Shown here piece by piece: positions 17,595 through 26,630 of a DNA stretch of 64,000 bases (its first letter is position 1; each line of letters starts with the position of its first letter). Source of the DNA: Palauibacter sp965207805 (GTDB lineage: Bacteria > Gemmatimonadota > Gemmatimonadetes > Palauibacterales > Palauibacteraceae); assembly GCA_965207805.1 (NCBI GenBank), contig OZ242312.1:434001-498000 (forward strand). The letters run 5' to 3'. The notes under the pieces are model-generated. The model worked only from the letters and a program-made list of their open reading frames with translations. It did no database searches and was not told where the DNA came from. Both the position numbers and the translations under genes were made by a program.

Positions 17595-19085
17595 TTGCCG
17601 TTTCGCGTAGCGGAGATCCGTGACCGGGCCCAGCGCCTGCAGAGCGCGCTGGCGCGCGCCTGGTATCGGCTCCGCAGCGGGCTGGACGAGCGGTCTTCGC
17701 TCGCGTCGCTGTACCGGCAACATCGGCTTCTCCTCAGTCCCGGAGTGCTTCAGGCCATCCAGCGCGACCTTTCCGAGGCGCAGGGAGATGAGCGCCGGCG
17801 CCTGAAGACGCTCTTCAACTGGGTCGCGGGGCAGCAGATCGAGGCCGAACTCGCCCCGCTCGAAGACGAACTGCGGTCGTGGGAGACAGGGACGACCGTC
17901 GTTCTCGCCGAGCGGGAGATCCCGCTGAGACGCGTCCCGGACTGGATCGTGCGCGCGGAGGACCGCGGCGAGCGGCTGGGGTGGGAGGCGGCGCGCCACC
18001 GCCGGATCGAAGAGGCCGCGGCGCTCCGGCTGGATGTCGTGCACCGGGGACGCGAGGCCGTGGTTCAACTCGGTCTTGGGGAATTCACCGAGGCGCGGGA
18101 GCGGCTGGCCGGCTTGGACCTGCAGCACCTGGAGCGTGACGCGGCGGCGATCCTCGAGGGTACGGAGGCGCGCTACCGGCGGATGTTCGCGGCCGAGACG
18201 GAGGCTCGCCTCGATCCGCGCGACGGGCCGCCTTCGCGAGCCGACGCGCGGTGGCTGATGGGGATGCGCTGGCTCGGGCGGTACTTCGAGATCGAACCGT
18301 TCGCCGCGCGTCTTCGCCGCGCCGTCGAGGTGCTGGGACTGGGTCGGGTGTTCGATCGTTCCGTGCGCATCGATATCGACGGGCGACGGCTCAAGGACGA
18401 ACGGTCGTTCACGGCGGTCATCGACGCACCCGGGGACGTGCGCCTCGTCGTGTGTCCGCTCGGCGGCTGGATCGACGCGCGCCGCCTGCTCCACGAAACG
18501 GGACACGCGCTCCACTACACGTACGCATCCGCCGCGCTTTCGTGGGAGGAGCGGGTGCTGGGCGACGATTCGATCGGCGAATCCTTCGGGTTGGTGTTCG
18601 ACTCGCTGACGCTGGATCGCGGATGGGTCGAATCCGCGACGGGACTCGAGGGTGCCGCGCTCGAGGATTATCGGCAACTCGCCGCTTTCCTCAGGCTCTA
18701 CCGTCTGCGCCGGGACGCCGCGCGGCTTCTATGGGAGCTGGAGTTGGCACGGGCGCAGCGGCCCGGCGAGCAAGCCGACCGATACGCCGCACTGCTGAGC
18801 GAAACAACCGGGTTCGCCCACCATCCGGGCACCTATCTCACGGATCATCGTCGCGGCTTCCAGGCCGCCAGGCGCCTGCGGGGCTGGATGCTCAGCTCGA
18901 TCATCATCGATCGCCTCAACAACCGCTTCGGGGCCGGATGGCACGGCAGCGCCGCGGCCGGCAAGTTCCTGCTCGAAGTTCTCTCGGCTGGCCGGCGCGA
19001 AGACGCCGCCCAGCTTGCGCCGCAGTTCGGCGTGGAGGGGCTGACGCCCGAGACGCTGCTCGCTCGCGTCGAACGCTGGCAGTGA
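17595..19085 (+). CDS. M3-like zinc metallopeptidase (oligoendopeptidase-like)
   Basis: A 496-residue protein with the zinc-binding HETGH at residues 300-304 and a downstream GESF glutamate at residue 329. This is the HExxH...E spacing of the M3/oligoendopeptidase F clan. The N-terminal half is mostly helical and poorly conserved, as in that family. Family members hydrolyse oligopeptides, usually in the cytoplasm, and no signal peptide is visible here. The start used is TTG 17595, 15 bases after the glyS stop. The next gene starts 10 bases after its stop, so these genes form a run in one direction. The exact family assignment within M3 is uncertain. Confidence 0.78.
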   Translation: MPFRVAEIRDRAQRLQSALARAWYRLRSGLDERSSLASLYRQHRLLLSPGVLQAIQRDLSEAQGDERRRLKTLFNWVAGQQIEAELAPLEDELRSWETGTTVVLAEREIPLRRVPDWIVRAEDRGERLGWEAARHRRIEEAAALRLDVVHRGREAVVQLGLGEFTEARERLAGLDLQHLERDAAAILEGTEARYRRMFAAETEARLDPRDGPPSRADARWLMGMRWLGRYFEIEPFAARLRRAVEVLGLGRVFDRSVRIDIDGRRLKDERSFTAVIDAPGDVRLVVCPLGGWIDARRLLHETGHALHYTYASAALSWEERVLGDDSIGESFGLVFDSLTLDRGWVESATGLEGAALEDYRQLAAFLRLYRLRRDAARLLWELELARAQRPGEQADRYAALLSETTGFAHHPGTYLTDHRRGFQAARRLRGWMLSSIIIDRLNNRFGAGWHGSAAAGKFLLEVLSAGRREDAAQLAPQFGVEGLTPETLLARVERWQ

Positions 19086-19095
19086 GCGGACGGCG

Positions 19096-20091
19096 GTGAG
19101 CGGGCTTGGCTGGCCCGGCAGGTTCGCGCTGGGCGCGGCGGCCGGGCTCGCGGGCGTCGCGTGGTGGCTGGCCATGACGCGCCGCAACGAGGCGCTGGTG
19201 CGGCCGCCCATTCGGGACGGCTCCGGCGAGGCGCTCCCCGGCGGTGTCATCGAGTACTCCGACGGCGAGAAGGTCGAGTACGTCGACGCCGGGTCGGGGG
19301 ATGCGCTCGTCTGGATCCCCGGTGCGGACGGGCCGAAGGAGACGTTCCGCTATCAGCTGCCGAGCTTCGCCCGGCGCCATCGCGTCGTGTGCGCGGATCT
19401 GCGGCGTGAGTTTGCGGTGACGGACGACTTCGACCGCCTGGTCGACGACGTGGCCGAACTCGTCGAGGCGCGCGACGTCGAGCGCTTCGTGCTCATCGGG
19501 ACGAGCCTCGGGAGCGCGATCGCGATGCGCTTCGCGAGCCGGTTTCCAGAGCGTCTGCGGGGGATGGTGCTGTGCAACCCGCTGGCGCGCGTCTCCTACC
19601 ACCACATCGGCTTCAACCGGGCCGCGCTCATCCCCCTCGCCATGGTGACGACCCGATATCTCCCGACGGAACTCTCGCGCGGCCTGGCTCAGGTCTGGAG
19701 CCGTCTCGGCGTCTGGATCTTCGACGACTCGCCGGGTCGGGATGCCCTGATCGAGTACGCGCTCTTCACCGGGCCGCGAACCGTCCGTCCCACGGTCTCC
19801 GACCGCCGCGTCTCAGGCCTGCGGCGGGTGGATCTGCGAACGGATCTGCCCGGCATCGCGGTGCCCGCGCTCGTGGTGAAGGGCCCACGCGACGAGTATT
19901 GTCCGGTGGACTGGGCGCGCGAAATCACCGAGCTGCTCCCAGACGCCGAGTACGTCCCCATTCAGGGCACCGGGCACTGCTCGCACATCTCGCGCCCCGG
20001 CGCCTTCAATGAGACACTGGACGATTGGCTCCAGCGGCTCCGGGCGCGCGAGGAAGCGGAAAAAGAGTCAGCCGAGAGAGGCGACGCATGA
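19096..20091 (+). CDS. Alpha/beta hydrolase with N-terminal membrane segment
   Basis: A 331-residue protein starting at GTG 19096. A hydrophobic stretch near the N-terminus (FALGAAAGLAGVAWWLAM) suggests a membrane anchor. The hydrolase fold follows, with the nucleophile elbow LIGTSLGSAIAM, an acid region in KGPRDEYCPVDWA and a C-terminal His in GTGHCSHI. The reaction is ester, lactone or similar hydrolysis; the substrate is unknown. Its TGA overlaps the ATG of the symporter gene as ATGA, which suggests coupled translation with the transporter. Confidence 0.85.
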   Translation: MSGLGWPGRFALGAAAGLAGVAWWLAMTRRNEALVRPPIRDGSGEALPGGVIEYSDGEKVEYVDAGSGDALVWIPGADGPKETFRYQLPSFARRHRVVCADLRREFAVTDDFDRLVDDVAELVEARDVERFVLIGTSLGSAIAMRFASRFPERLRGMVLCNPLARVSYHHIGFNRAALIPLAMVTTRYLPTELSRGLAQVWSRLGVWIFDDSPGRDALIEYALFTGPRTVRPTVSDRRVSGLRRVDLRTDLPGIAVPALVVKGPRDEYCPVDWAREITELLPDAEYVPIQGTGHCSHISRPGAFNETLDDWLQRLRAREEAEKESAERGDA

Positions 20092-21575
20092 CGAATCCCG
20101 TCTTCAGCTCCCGGGCCGCGATGATGCTGGCCATGCTCGGGATGGCCGTCGGAACCGGCAACATCTGGCGCTTCCCGCGCATCGCGGCCTCCAACGGGGG
20201 CGGCTCCTTCCTCGTCGCCTGGGTCGTGTTCCTCTTTCTCTGGTCCGTGCCCCTGATCCTCGCGGAGTTCGCCGCCGGCAAGGCGACACGCTCGGGCCCC
20301 ATCGGAGCGTTCACGAAGCTGGGGGGGAAGAAGACCGCCTGGATGGGCGCCTGGATCGCCTTCATCTCGACAGCGATCATGTTCTACTACACGGTCGTGA
20401 TGGGCTGGACGATCCGGTATCTGGTGGGGGCCGTCACCGGAACCGTGCCGACGGCGCCCTGCGAGGTCGGGGCCGCGTCGTGCGTCGGGCCGCAGGAATA
20501 CTGGGACACCTTCATCGGCTCACCGTGGCCCATCCTCACGCACGCGATCGCGATCGGGCTTGCGGTGATCGTGGTCCTGCGCGGCGTGAAGGGGATCGAG
20601 CGCGCCGCGCGTTTCCTCATCCCGAGCCTGCTGCTGCTCGTCCTGGCTTTGACGGTGCGGGCGGTCACGCTCCCGGGGGCGAGCGCGGGCCTCGCGTTCC
20701 TCTTCACGCCCGACTGGGCGGAGCTCGGCAATCCCACCATCTGGCTCGAGGCCCTGACGCAGAACGCCTGGGACACGGGCGCGGGCTGGGGGCTGATCAC
20801 CGCGTACGCCGTCTACATGAAGAAGCGCGAGGACACGACGCTGAACGCCTTCATGCTGGGTTTCGGCAACAACTCCGTGTCGCTGCTGGCCGGGATCATG
20901 GTGCTGTGCACGGTGTTCGCGATCCTGCCCAACGCGGCCGACCAGATCGTGGGGGCGGGGAACGAGGGGCTGACCTTCATCTGGGTGCCGCAACTCTTCG
21001 GGCTCATGCCGGGCGGCTCCGTGTTCATGGTGCTCTTCTTCCTCGCGCTCGTGTTCGCGGCCTGGAGCAGCCTGATCGCGATGATCGAGATGCCCACCCG
21101 CGTCCTCGCCGATGCGGGGATCGCGCGCAGGAAGGCCGTGCTGACGATCGGCGGCCTCGGGTTCATCCTCGGCCTGCCGTCGGCGATCTGGATCGAGGTG
21201 TTCCGCAATCAGGACTGGGTGTGGGGCGTCGGGCTGATGCTGAGCGGCCTCTTCTTCTCGATCATGATCATGCGCCACGGCGTGGACCGCTTCCGCAGGC
21301 GGCTCGTGAACAGCGTGGGCAGCGATCTCGTGGTCGGAAGGTGGTGGAACGTCGTGATTCGACTCGTGGCTCTGCAGGCGGTCGTGATCACCGTATGGTG
21401 GCTGTGGCAGTCCGTCGACCTCAACGACCTCGCCGCGTCGTTCACGCTGTTCTCGGAGTTCAACGTCGGGACCGTGCTCATCCAGTGGGCGATCGCGATC
21501 GCCGCCTTCCTGGGTCTCAACCGCTGGCTGGCCGCGAACGCCGCGGGCTCCCCGGCTTCGGCGGAAGACGCCTGA
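20088..21575 (+). CDS. Sodium-dependent transporter, neurotransmitter:sodium symporter (NSS) family
   Basis: A 495-residue, highly hydrophobic protein of LeuT-like length. The NSS signature is at the N-terminus, GMAVGTGNIWRFPRIA followed by NGGGSFL, where the unwound TM1 binds Na+ and substrate. Some 11-12 membrane segments are visible. It probably imports an amino acid or amine with Na+ across the inner membrane. The ATG at 20088 overlaps the preceding hydrolase stop (ATGA). The substrate is not readable from sequence; the peptide-degrading enzymes nearby are compatible with amino acids. Confidence 0.94.
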   Translation: MTNPVFSSRAAMMLAMLGMAVGTGNIWRFPRIAASNGGGSFLVAWVVFLFLWSVPLILAEFAAGKATRSGPIGAFTKLGGKKTAWMGAWIAFISTAIMFYYTVVMGWTIRYLVGAVTGTVPTAPCEVGAASCVGPQEYWDTFIGSPWPILTHAIAIGLAVIVVLRGVKGIERAARFLIPSLLLLVLALTVRAVTLPGASAGLAFLFTPDWAELGNPTIWLEALTQNAWDTGAGWGLITAYAVYMKKREDTTLNAFMLGFGNNSVSLLAGIMVLCTVFAILPNAADQIVGAGNEGLTFIWVPQLFGLMPGGSVFMVLFFLALVFAAWSSLIAMIEMPTRVLADAGIARRKAVLTIGGLGFILGLPSAIWIEVFRNQDWVWGVGLMLSGLFFSIMIMRHGVDRFRRRLVNSVGSDLVVGRWWNVVIRLVALQAVVITVWWLWQSVDLNDLAASFTLFSEFNVGTVLIQWAIAIAAFLGLNRWLAANAAGSPASAEDA

Positions 21576-21602
21576 CGGGGGCGGCGACCGTTCGATCGCG
21601 CG

Positions 21603-22307
21603 GTGAACTTCAACCGATTCGAGACGGCGGCTCGCCGCATGTGGCACGAGATCCCCGCTGAAGCACGGGAGGGGGTCGACGGGCTGACGATCGAGCCGGA
21701 GGCCGCGAGCCACCCCGACTTCCACTGGGTGTACACGATGGGGGAGTGCCTGACGGAGGCGTGGCCGAGCGGTGCCGGCGGGGACGGCGACGTGCGTTCG
21801 GAACTCGTCCTCTATCACGGTTCCTTCCGGGCGCTCGCGGGGGAGGACCCGGACTTCGACTGGGAAGGCGAGCTGTGGGAGACGATCCTGCACGAACTGC
21901 TGCACCACCGGGAATCCGCCGCCGGTGAGGCGGGTCTGGATGAGGTGGACTGGGCGCATGAACAGAATCTGCGGCGGCTCGCCGGGGAGCCCTTCGACCC
22001 GGACTTCTGCCGGGCGGTGCCGTCCGGCCCGGACGGCGTCGTGAAGCTCGAATCGGAGCTGTTCGTCGAGTCGGTGATCACGGAACGCGCGGATGAAGCC
22101 GTCTTCGAATGGCGCGGGCGGCGCTACGCCGTGGAGGCCCCGTCGTACGCGAACCGTGCGTTCGTGGAAGTGCCGAACCTGGCCGGAGGCCGCCTGTGCG
22201 TCATCATCCGCCGACGCCTTCCGTGGTGGCGTTTCGGACGAGGGAAGAACTACCGGCCCGCGGAAGTCTCCCTTCGGGCGTACCCCCTCCCCCCCCGCGA
22301 CGGCTGA
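21603..22307 (+). CDS. Hypothetical protein with HExxH putative zinc metallopeptidase motif
   Basis: A 234-residue soluble protein starting at GTG 21603. The only clear motif is HELLHHRE (about residues 99-106), a minimal zincin-type HExxH preceded by ETIL. No catalytic domain beyond that can be named, and the protein may be a short metallopeptidase of the Zincin_1 kind or an unrelated metal-binding protein. The C-terminal part is basic (IIRRRLPWWRFGRGKNYR). Its stop shares one base with the start of the M50 protease gene (TGATG), so the two are probably made together. Confidence 0.7.
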   Translation: MNFNRFETAARRMWHEIPAEAREGVDGLTIEPEAASHPDFHWVYTMGECLTEAWPSGAGGDGDVRSELVLYHGSFRALAGEDPDFDWEGELWETILHELLHHRESAAGEAGLDEVDWAHEQNLRRLAGEPFDPDFCRAVPSGPDGVVKLESELFVESVITERADEAVFEWRGRRYAVEAPSYANRAFVEVPNLAGGRLCVIIRRRLPWWRFGRGKNYRPAEVSLRAYPLPPRDG

Positions 22308-23467
22308 TGCCGCTGTTCGGCAGCTTCCGGATCGGACGCTGGTTCGGCTTCCCCATCCGGATCGACTTCTCATGGTTCCCGATCGCGGCGCTCGTGATCT
22401 GGACCTTCACCACGCGCGAATTCCCGCGTGCGCTGCCCTTCTATCCCTCATCCACGTACCTCGCGATGGGGACGGCGGCGGCGCTCCTCTTCTTCCTCTC
22501 CGTACTCCTGCACGAACTGGGTCACGCCCTGGCGGGCCGGGCGCGCGGCGTGGAAGTCGAGCACATCACGCTCTTCATCTTCGGCGGCATCGCGCAGGCG
22601 CGAGATGAGGCCCGGCGTCCGCTGGATGAGTTCCTGCTCACCGCGGCGGGTCCCCTCGCGAGCGTCGCCCTCGCCGCCGCGTTCCACGGAGGGCGGGTGG
22701 CGGCGGAAGCCTGGGCCGCCCCGGCGCCGGTGGTCACGGTGCTCGGGTTCCTTGCGCTCCTCAACTTCGTACTCGCCGTCTTCAACATGATCCCCGGTTT
22801 TCCGCTCGACGGGGGCCGGATCTTCCGCTCCATCGTGTGGGCCGTCACCGGAGACCTCGTCAAAGCCACCCGGTGGGCCACACAGGGGGGGCGGCTGTTC
22901 GGCGGCGCGCTCATCGTCCTCGGGCTCTTCAACCTGAGCCGTGGACAGTTCATCTCCGGCGTGTGGGCGGCCTTCATCGGCTGGTTCGTGGTCAATGCGG
23001 CCTCGTCGAGCCTGCGACACTTCGAACTCCGCACGCTCCTGCGCCGGATCCCCGTCGCGAGGGTGATGAACCCCCGCCCCCGCATGATCGAGGCGGCCAT
23101 GCCCGTGGAGCGGGCCATATCCGACTACTTCCTGCGCGGACGGGAGGAGGCGTATCCGGTAGAACGGGACGGCGGCCTGATCGGGGTCGTCGAAGCCCGG
23201 GCCGTCTCCGCGGTGCCGGAGAACGCTCGCGCGACAACGCCCGTATCGGCGGTCGCGCGACCCGTCGAGGATTTCCCTTCGGCCCGTCCCGACGAGTCTC
23301 TGGCGGAAGCCCTGTTCCGGATTCGGATCCAGGTGTCGTATCTGCTCGTGATCGAGAACGGGTTCGTCGTCGGCGCGCTCGACCCGCGTGAGGTCAGCGC
23401 GAGAGTGCAGCGGCTGCAGCGGATGGGGCTCGTGAGCCTAGGGCCGCCGCCGGCGAAGAGCGCCTGA
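22307..23467 (+). CDS. Site-2 protease family (M50) metallopeptidase with CBS-like C-terminus
   Basis: A 386-residue intramembrane protease. Zinc ligands are in LLHELGHALAG (HExxH) in an early membrane segment, and the second conserved motif is NMIPGFPLDGGRIFRS, supplying the Asp ligand. Four to six membrane segments precede a soluble C-terminal part (from about residue 245) resembling a CBS-domain pair (RVMNPRPRMIEAAM, LIGVVEARAVS). Proteins of this S2P subgroup cleave transmembrane segments of regulators; the CBS part may sense nucleotides. ATG 22307 overlaps the upstream stop. Confidence 0.93.
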   Translation: MPLFGSFRIGRWFGFPIRIDFSWFPIAALVIWTFTTREFPRALPFYPSSTYLAMGTAAALLFFLSVLLHELGHALAGRARGVEVEHITLFIFGGIAQARDEARRPLDEFLLTAAGPLASVALAAAFHGGRVAAEAWAAPAPVVTVLGFLALLNFVLAVFNMIPGFPLDGGRIFRSIVWAVTGDLVKATRWATQGGRLFGGALIVLGLFNLSRGQFISGVWAAFIGWFVVNAASSSLRHFELRTLLRRIPVARVMNPRPRMIEAAMPVERAISDYFLRGREEAYPVERDGGLIGVVEARAVSAVPENARATTPVSAVARPVEDFPSARPDESLAEALFRIRIQVSYLLVIENGFVVGALDPREVSARVQRLQRMGLVSLGPPPAKSA

Positions 23468-23471
23468 ACCG

Positions 23472-24131
23472 GTGGCCCGGCCTCGTTCCTGGAAGGCCCG
23501 TTCCGAGCTGGCCGCGGCGTTGTCCCCGCGACTCGCCGCCCTCTACCCGGACCTTACCGTCTCGCTGGACTGGGAGACGCCGCTCCAGCTGATCGTCGCG
23601 ACGGTGCTCTCGGCCCAGTGCACGGACGAGCGCGTGAACCGGGTCACGCGCACCCTCTTCCCGGCCTATCCGGACGCCCGCGCGTACGCCGACGCGCCGC
23701 TGGAGGAGTTGCGGGAGGCCGTGCGCCCGACCGGATTCTTCAACAACAAGGCGCGCCACCTGAAGGGACTGGGCCGCCGTCTCGTCGACGTGTACGACGG
23801 AGAAGTCCCACGGACGATGGAAGACCTGCTCACGCTCCCCGGTGTTGCCCGGAAGACCGCGAACGTCGTGCTCTCCAACGCGTTCGGGCTTCACGAGGGC
23901 GTGGTCGTGGACACGCACGTGAAGCGGGTCACGCACCGCTTCGGCCTCACGAACGAGGTCGATCCCCCGAAAGTGGAGAAGGATCTGATGAGGGTCCTGC
24001 CGCGCGAGGAATGGCACCCCTTCGCGTGGCGGTCGATCCTGCACGGCCGCACGGTCTGCTACGCCCGGAAGCCGCGTTGCGCCGCGTGCCCGGTGGCCGA
24101 TCTCTGCGTCAGTGCCGGGAAGTTCGGGTGA
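23472..24131 (+). CDS. nth: Endonuclease III
   Basis: A 219-residue DNA glycosylase/AP lyase of base excision repair for oxidised pyrimidines. Visible are LSAQCTDERVN, the helix-hairpin-helix TLPGVARKTANVV containing the catalytic Lys, and VVDTHVKRV with the catalytic Asp. The 4Fe-4S loop CYARKPRCAACPVADLC closes the protein. Length and order are typical. It starts at GTG 23472, 4 bases after the M50 gene, and ends 1 base before the queG start. Confidence 0.96.
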   Translation: MARPRSWKARSELAAALSPRLAALYPDLTVSLDWETPLQLIVATVLSAQCTDERVNRVTRTLFPAYPDARAYADAPLEELREAVRPTGFFNNKARHLKGLGRRLVDVYDGEVPRTMEDLLTLPGVARKTANVVLSNAFGLHEGVVVDTHVKRVTHRFGLTNEVDPPKVEKDLMRVLPREEWHPFAWRSILHGRTVCYARKPRCAACPVADLCVSAGKFG

Positions 24132-24132
24132 C

Positions 24133-25290
24133 GTGAGCGTCGGCCGCGATGGCGCCGCGCTGAAGCGGGACGTCCGCGCCGCCGCGCGGGCCGCCGGGTT
24201 CGACCAGGTAGGGTTTGCTCCGGCGGCGCCCCCGGCGCACGCGGACGCATACGAGGGCTGGCTCGCGAGCGGCTACCATGGCGAGATGGCCTACATGGCG
24301 CGGGAGGATGCCGTTCGCCGCCGCCTTGACCCGCGGGAGGCCCTTCCGGGCTGCCGGACGCTCATCGTCGTCAGCCTCCTGTATGGGTCGCGGCCCGCCG
24401 CCACGGCCGCGCCGGGCGGGCGGCCCGTCGATGGCGGGGACTCCGCTCCGGATCGCCGGCTGCCCGTCGTCGCCCGTTACGCGCTGGGCCGCGACTACCA
24501 CGACGTGTTCGAAGAGCGGCTCGATGCGCTCTCCGCCGCCATCGAGGACCTCTCTCCCGGCGCCCGCACGAAGCGCTACGTGGACTACGGTCCCGTCCTC
24601 GAGCGGGACCACGCGCAGCGCGCAGGGCTGGGCTGGATCGGCAAGAACACGATGCTCCTCCACCCCGACCTCGGGTCCTACTTCATGCTGGGGGAGCTGC
24701 TCACGGATCTCGAGATCGAACCCGACCCTCCCTTCGTCCACGACCGCTGCGGGACCTGCCGCCGCTGCATCGACGCGTGCCCGACGGACGCGATTCTGGA
24801 CGGCCGTCTGCTCGATGCGCGGCTCTGCATTTCCTACCTCACGATCGAACTCGGAGGCCCCATCCCCGAGACGCTGCGCCCCGCGGTCGGAAACCGGGTG
24901 TTCGGCTGCGACATCTGCCAGGAGGTGTGTCCCTGGAACTCGGATGCGCCCGTTCCCCCGGATGCGCCGTTCGCGCCCCGCCCCGGCCAGCCGGTGCCGC
25001 CGGAGGACATGGTCGCGTGGGCGGAGGAACTCGCCCCCCTCGACGCCGACGAGTTCCGCACGCGCTATCGGGGGACGGCGTTCAGCCGCCCCGGCCGCGA
25101 TGGGCTGCTCCGGAATCTGGCGGTCGGCCTCGGCAATTCCGGCGGGCCCGGCGCGCGCCCGGTCCTGCGGCGCCTCGCGGAGGACCCGTCGCCCCTCGTC
25201 CGGGAACACGCCCGGTGGGCGCTCGACGTACTCCAGCAGTCCGTGGCAAAACCCCGCGTCAGCGCCGAGAGCGGTGAAGCGCTTGCCTGA
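24133..25290 (+). CDS. queG: Epoxyqueuosine reductase
   Basis: A 385-residue cobalamin- and iron-sulfur-dependent enzyme that reduces epoxyqueuosine to queuosine in tRNA. Two ferredoxin-type clusters are visible, CGTCRRCIDACPTDAI and CDICQEVCPWN. The core carries the GWIGKNTMLLHP segment, and the C-terminal part is HEAT-like (VREHARWALDVL). GTG 24133 is preferred since it lies 1 base after the nth stop; GTG 24112 in the same frame is an alternative. The last ~18 codons lie inside a repeat that recurs inverted downstream, so the extreme C-terminus may have been altered by it. Confidence 0.95.
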   Translation: MSVGRDGAALKRDVRAAARAAGFDQVGFAPAAPPAHADAYEGWLASGYHGEMAYMAREDAVRRRLDPREALPGCRTLIVVSLLYGSRPAATAAPGGRPVDGGDSAPDRRLPVVARYALGRDYHDVFEERLDALSAAIEDLSPGARTKRYVDYGPVLERDHAQRAGLGWIGKNTMLLHPDLGSYFMLGELLTDLEIEPDPPFVHDRCGTCRRCIDACPTDAILDGRLLDARLCISYLTIELGGPIPETLRPAVGNRVFGCDICQEVCPWNSDAPVPPDAPFAPRPGQPVPPEDMVAWAEELAPLDADEFRTRYRGTAFSRPGRDGLLRNLAVGLGNSGGPGARPVLRRLAEDPSPLVREHARWALDVLQQSVAKPRVSAESGEALA

Positions 25291-25406
25291 CAAGGAGCGA
25301 CGAGGGAGCATAGCAGCGCTACGTGACCGAGGAGCGACGCAGAGCGCAGCGGTTCAGGCGAGATGCAGCGCCGCTCGAACGCAGCGGGGTTTTGCCACGG
25401 GCTGCT
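25235..25406. repeat. Inverted-repeat element, left arm inside the queG end
   Basis: The 23 bases at about 25235-25257 (beginning AGCAGTCCGTGGC) recur inverted at 25384-25406 with one mismatch (as read there, GCGGGGTTTTGCCACGGGCT and on). The interior holds two direct copies of an AGGAGCGACG motif (near 25293 and 25331). A related GCAGCGGGG...TTGCCACGGG unit is seen between tRNA genes at 42930-42954. This looks like a dispersed palindromic repeat, perhaps a REP- or MITE-like unit. Confidence 0.65.
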
Positions 25407-25459
25407 AGGGTTAGGTTGGACCGTCGCACCGAAACTGGGAGAACTGAGGAGAAAGACGC

Positions 25460-26512
25460 ATGCCAGGTTATGCGGTCCTGGGAGAACCGTGGTGGATTGC
25501 CCTCGTGTGGATTCTTGTCGCCGGGCACCTCACGAACATGGTCAACACGCTCTATCTGCACCGCTCGGCGACGCACGGCGGCGTCGTGTTTCATCCGGTC
25601 GTCGAGCACGCCATGCGGTTCTGGTGCTGGCTCACGACCGGGATCGTGACGAAAGAGTGGGTCGCGATCCACCGGAAGCACCACGCGTATGCGGACCGCG
25701 AGGGCGATCCTCATTCGCCCACGCTCGAAGGTCTCGCGAACATTGCGTTCGGTGGGCTCTTCTTCTATCGGAAGGCCGCGAAGGACGAGACGCTGCTCGA
25801 GAAATACGGAAAGGGGACGCCCGACGACTGGGTCGAACGCAAGGTCTACACCAAGCGCCGTGGCCTGGGGCTCAGAATCATGCTCGTCCTCAATCTGTAC
25901 CTGTTCGGGATCATCCCCGGGCTCATCGTCTGGACGTGCATGGTGTTCTGGATGCCCCTCACCGGGAACATCATCAACGGCCTCGGACACGCGCTCGGGT
26001 ACCGGACCTTCGGCACCCGCGACGACAGCCACAATCTCTATCCCTGGGGGATCTGGATTCTCGGCGAGGAACTCCACAACAACCATCATGCGGACCCGCG
26101 CTCGGCCAAGTTCAAGGCGCACTGGTGGGAGTTCGACATCGGCTGGTTCTACATCCGGATCCTGAGCGTCCTGCGACTCGCCAACGTGCTCTACGCGCGC
26201 ACGGCGACCCCGCGGGAATTCGCGGCGAAGTTCTACCGTGACTCGGCGGACCGCATGAACCGGCGTCTGGATCGGGCGCTGTCGCGCATCCAGCGGACCC
26301 GGGAGGCCGGACTGCGGCGCATCGAACGCGCCCGCGAGGAACAATCCCTCAAGCGTCTCGACCGCGCCGCCGCCAGAGCGCGGGCGCGGCTGGATCGGGT
26401 CCGGCCCGGCAAGTTCGCGCGCGTCGCCCGGGCGAAGGCCGAGGCCGGCGCCGAACTCGACCGGGCTCGGGAGGCCGCCCGCAGCCGTATCCTCCGCGCC
26501 GCCGAGGCCTGA
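25460..26512 (+). CDS. Acyl-CoA/fatty acid desaturase with basic helical C-terminal tail
   Basis: A 350-residue membrane di-iron desaturase. The three histidine boxes are HRSATH (about residue 31), HRKHH (about 73) and HNNHH (about 210), separated by hydrophobic segments, as in delta-9 acyl desaturases, which put a double bond into acyl chains for membrane fluidity. ATG 25460 follows a GAGGAGA ribosome site. Unusually, after the catalytic domain comes a ~90-residue Arg/Ala/Glu-rich tail (such as RIQRTREAGLRRIERAREE) that should form a long charged helix or coiled coil. Its role is unknown. Confidence 0.93.
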   Translation: MPGYAVLGEPWWIALVWILVAGHLTNMVNTLYLHRSATHGGVVFHPVVEHAMRFWCWLTTGIVTKEWVAIHRKHHAYADREGDPHSPTLEGLANIAFGGLFFYRKAAKDETLLEKYGKGTPDDWVERKVYTKRRGLGLRIMLVLNLYLFGIIPGLIVWTCMVFWMPLTGNIINGLGHALGYRTFGTRDDSHNLYPWGIWILGEELHNNHHADPRSAKFKAHWWEFDIGWFYIRILSVLRLANVLYARTATPREFAAKFYRDSADRMNRRLDRALSRIQRTREAGLRRIERAREEQSLKRLDRAAARARARLDRVRPGKFARVARAKAEAGAELDRAREAARSRILRAAEA

Positions 26513-26592
26513 CCGGCGAAAACATCCCCGAGCCGATTGACGCGGCTCACCGCGGACCCGACCCCGCTCACCGCGAACCGACCGAGCGCTTG

Positions 26593-26621
26593 TTGACGTC
26601 GTCCGGGGATCCGTGCATCTT
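26593..26621 (+). promoter_or_regulatory. Candidate sigma-70 promoter of the metal locus
   Basis: TTGACG at 26593-26598 is followed after 17 bases by a weak -10 box CATCTT at 26616-26621. The palindromic operator starts 10 bases later, over the expected transcription start. The -35 is good and the -10 poor, so the assignment is tentative. Confidence 0.4.
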
Positions 26622-26630
26622 CCGAAAAAC

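Noticed and set aside
15438..18677. A 1079-residue minus-strand ORF
   Set aside because: Only the last 172 codons encode ferritin; the rest opposes glyS and the M3-like peptidase in a shadow frame.
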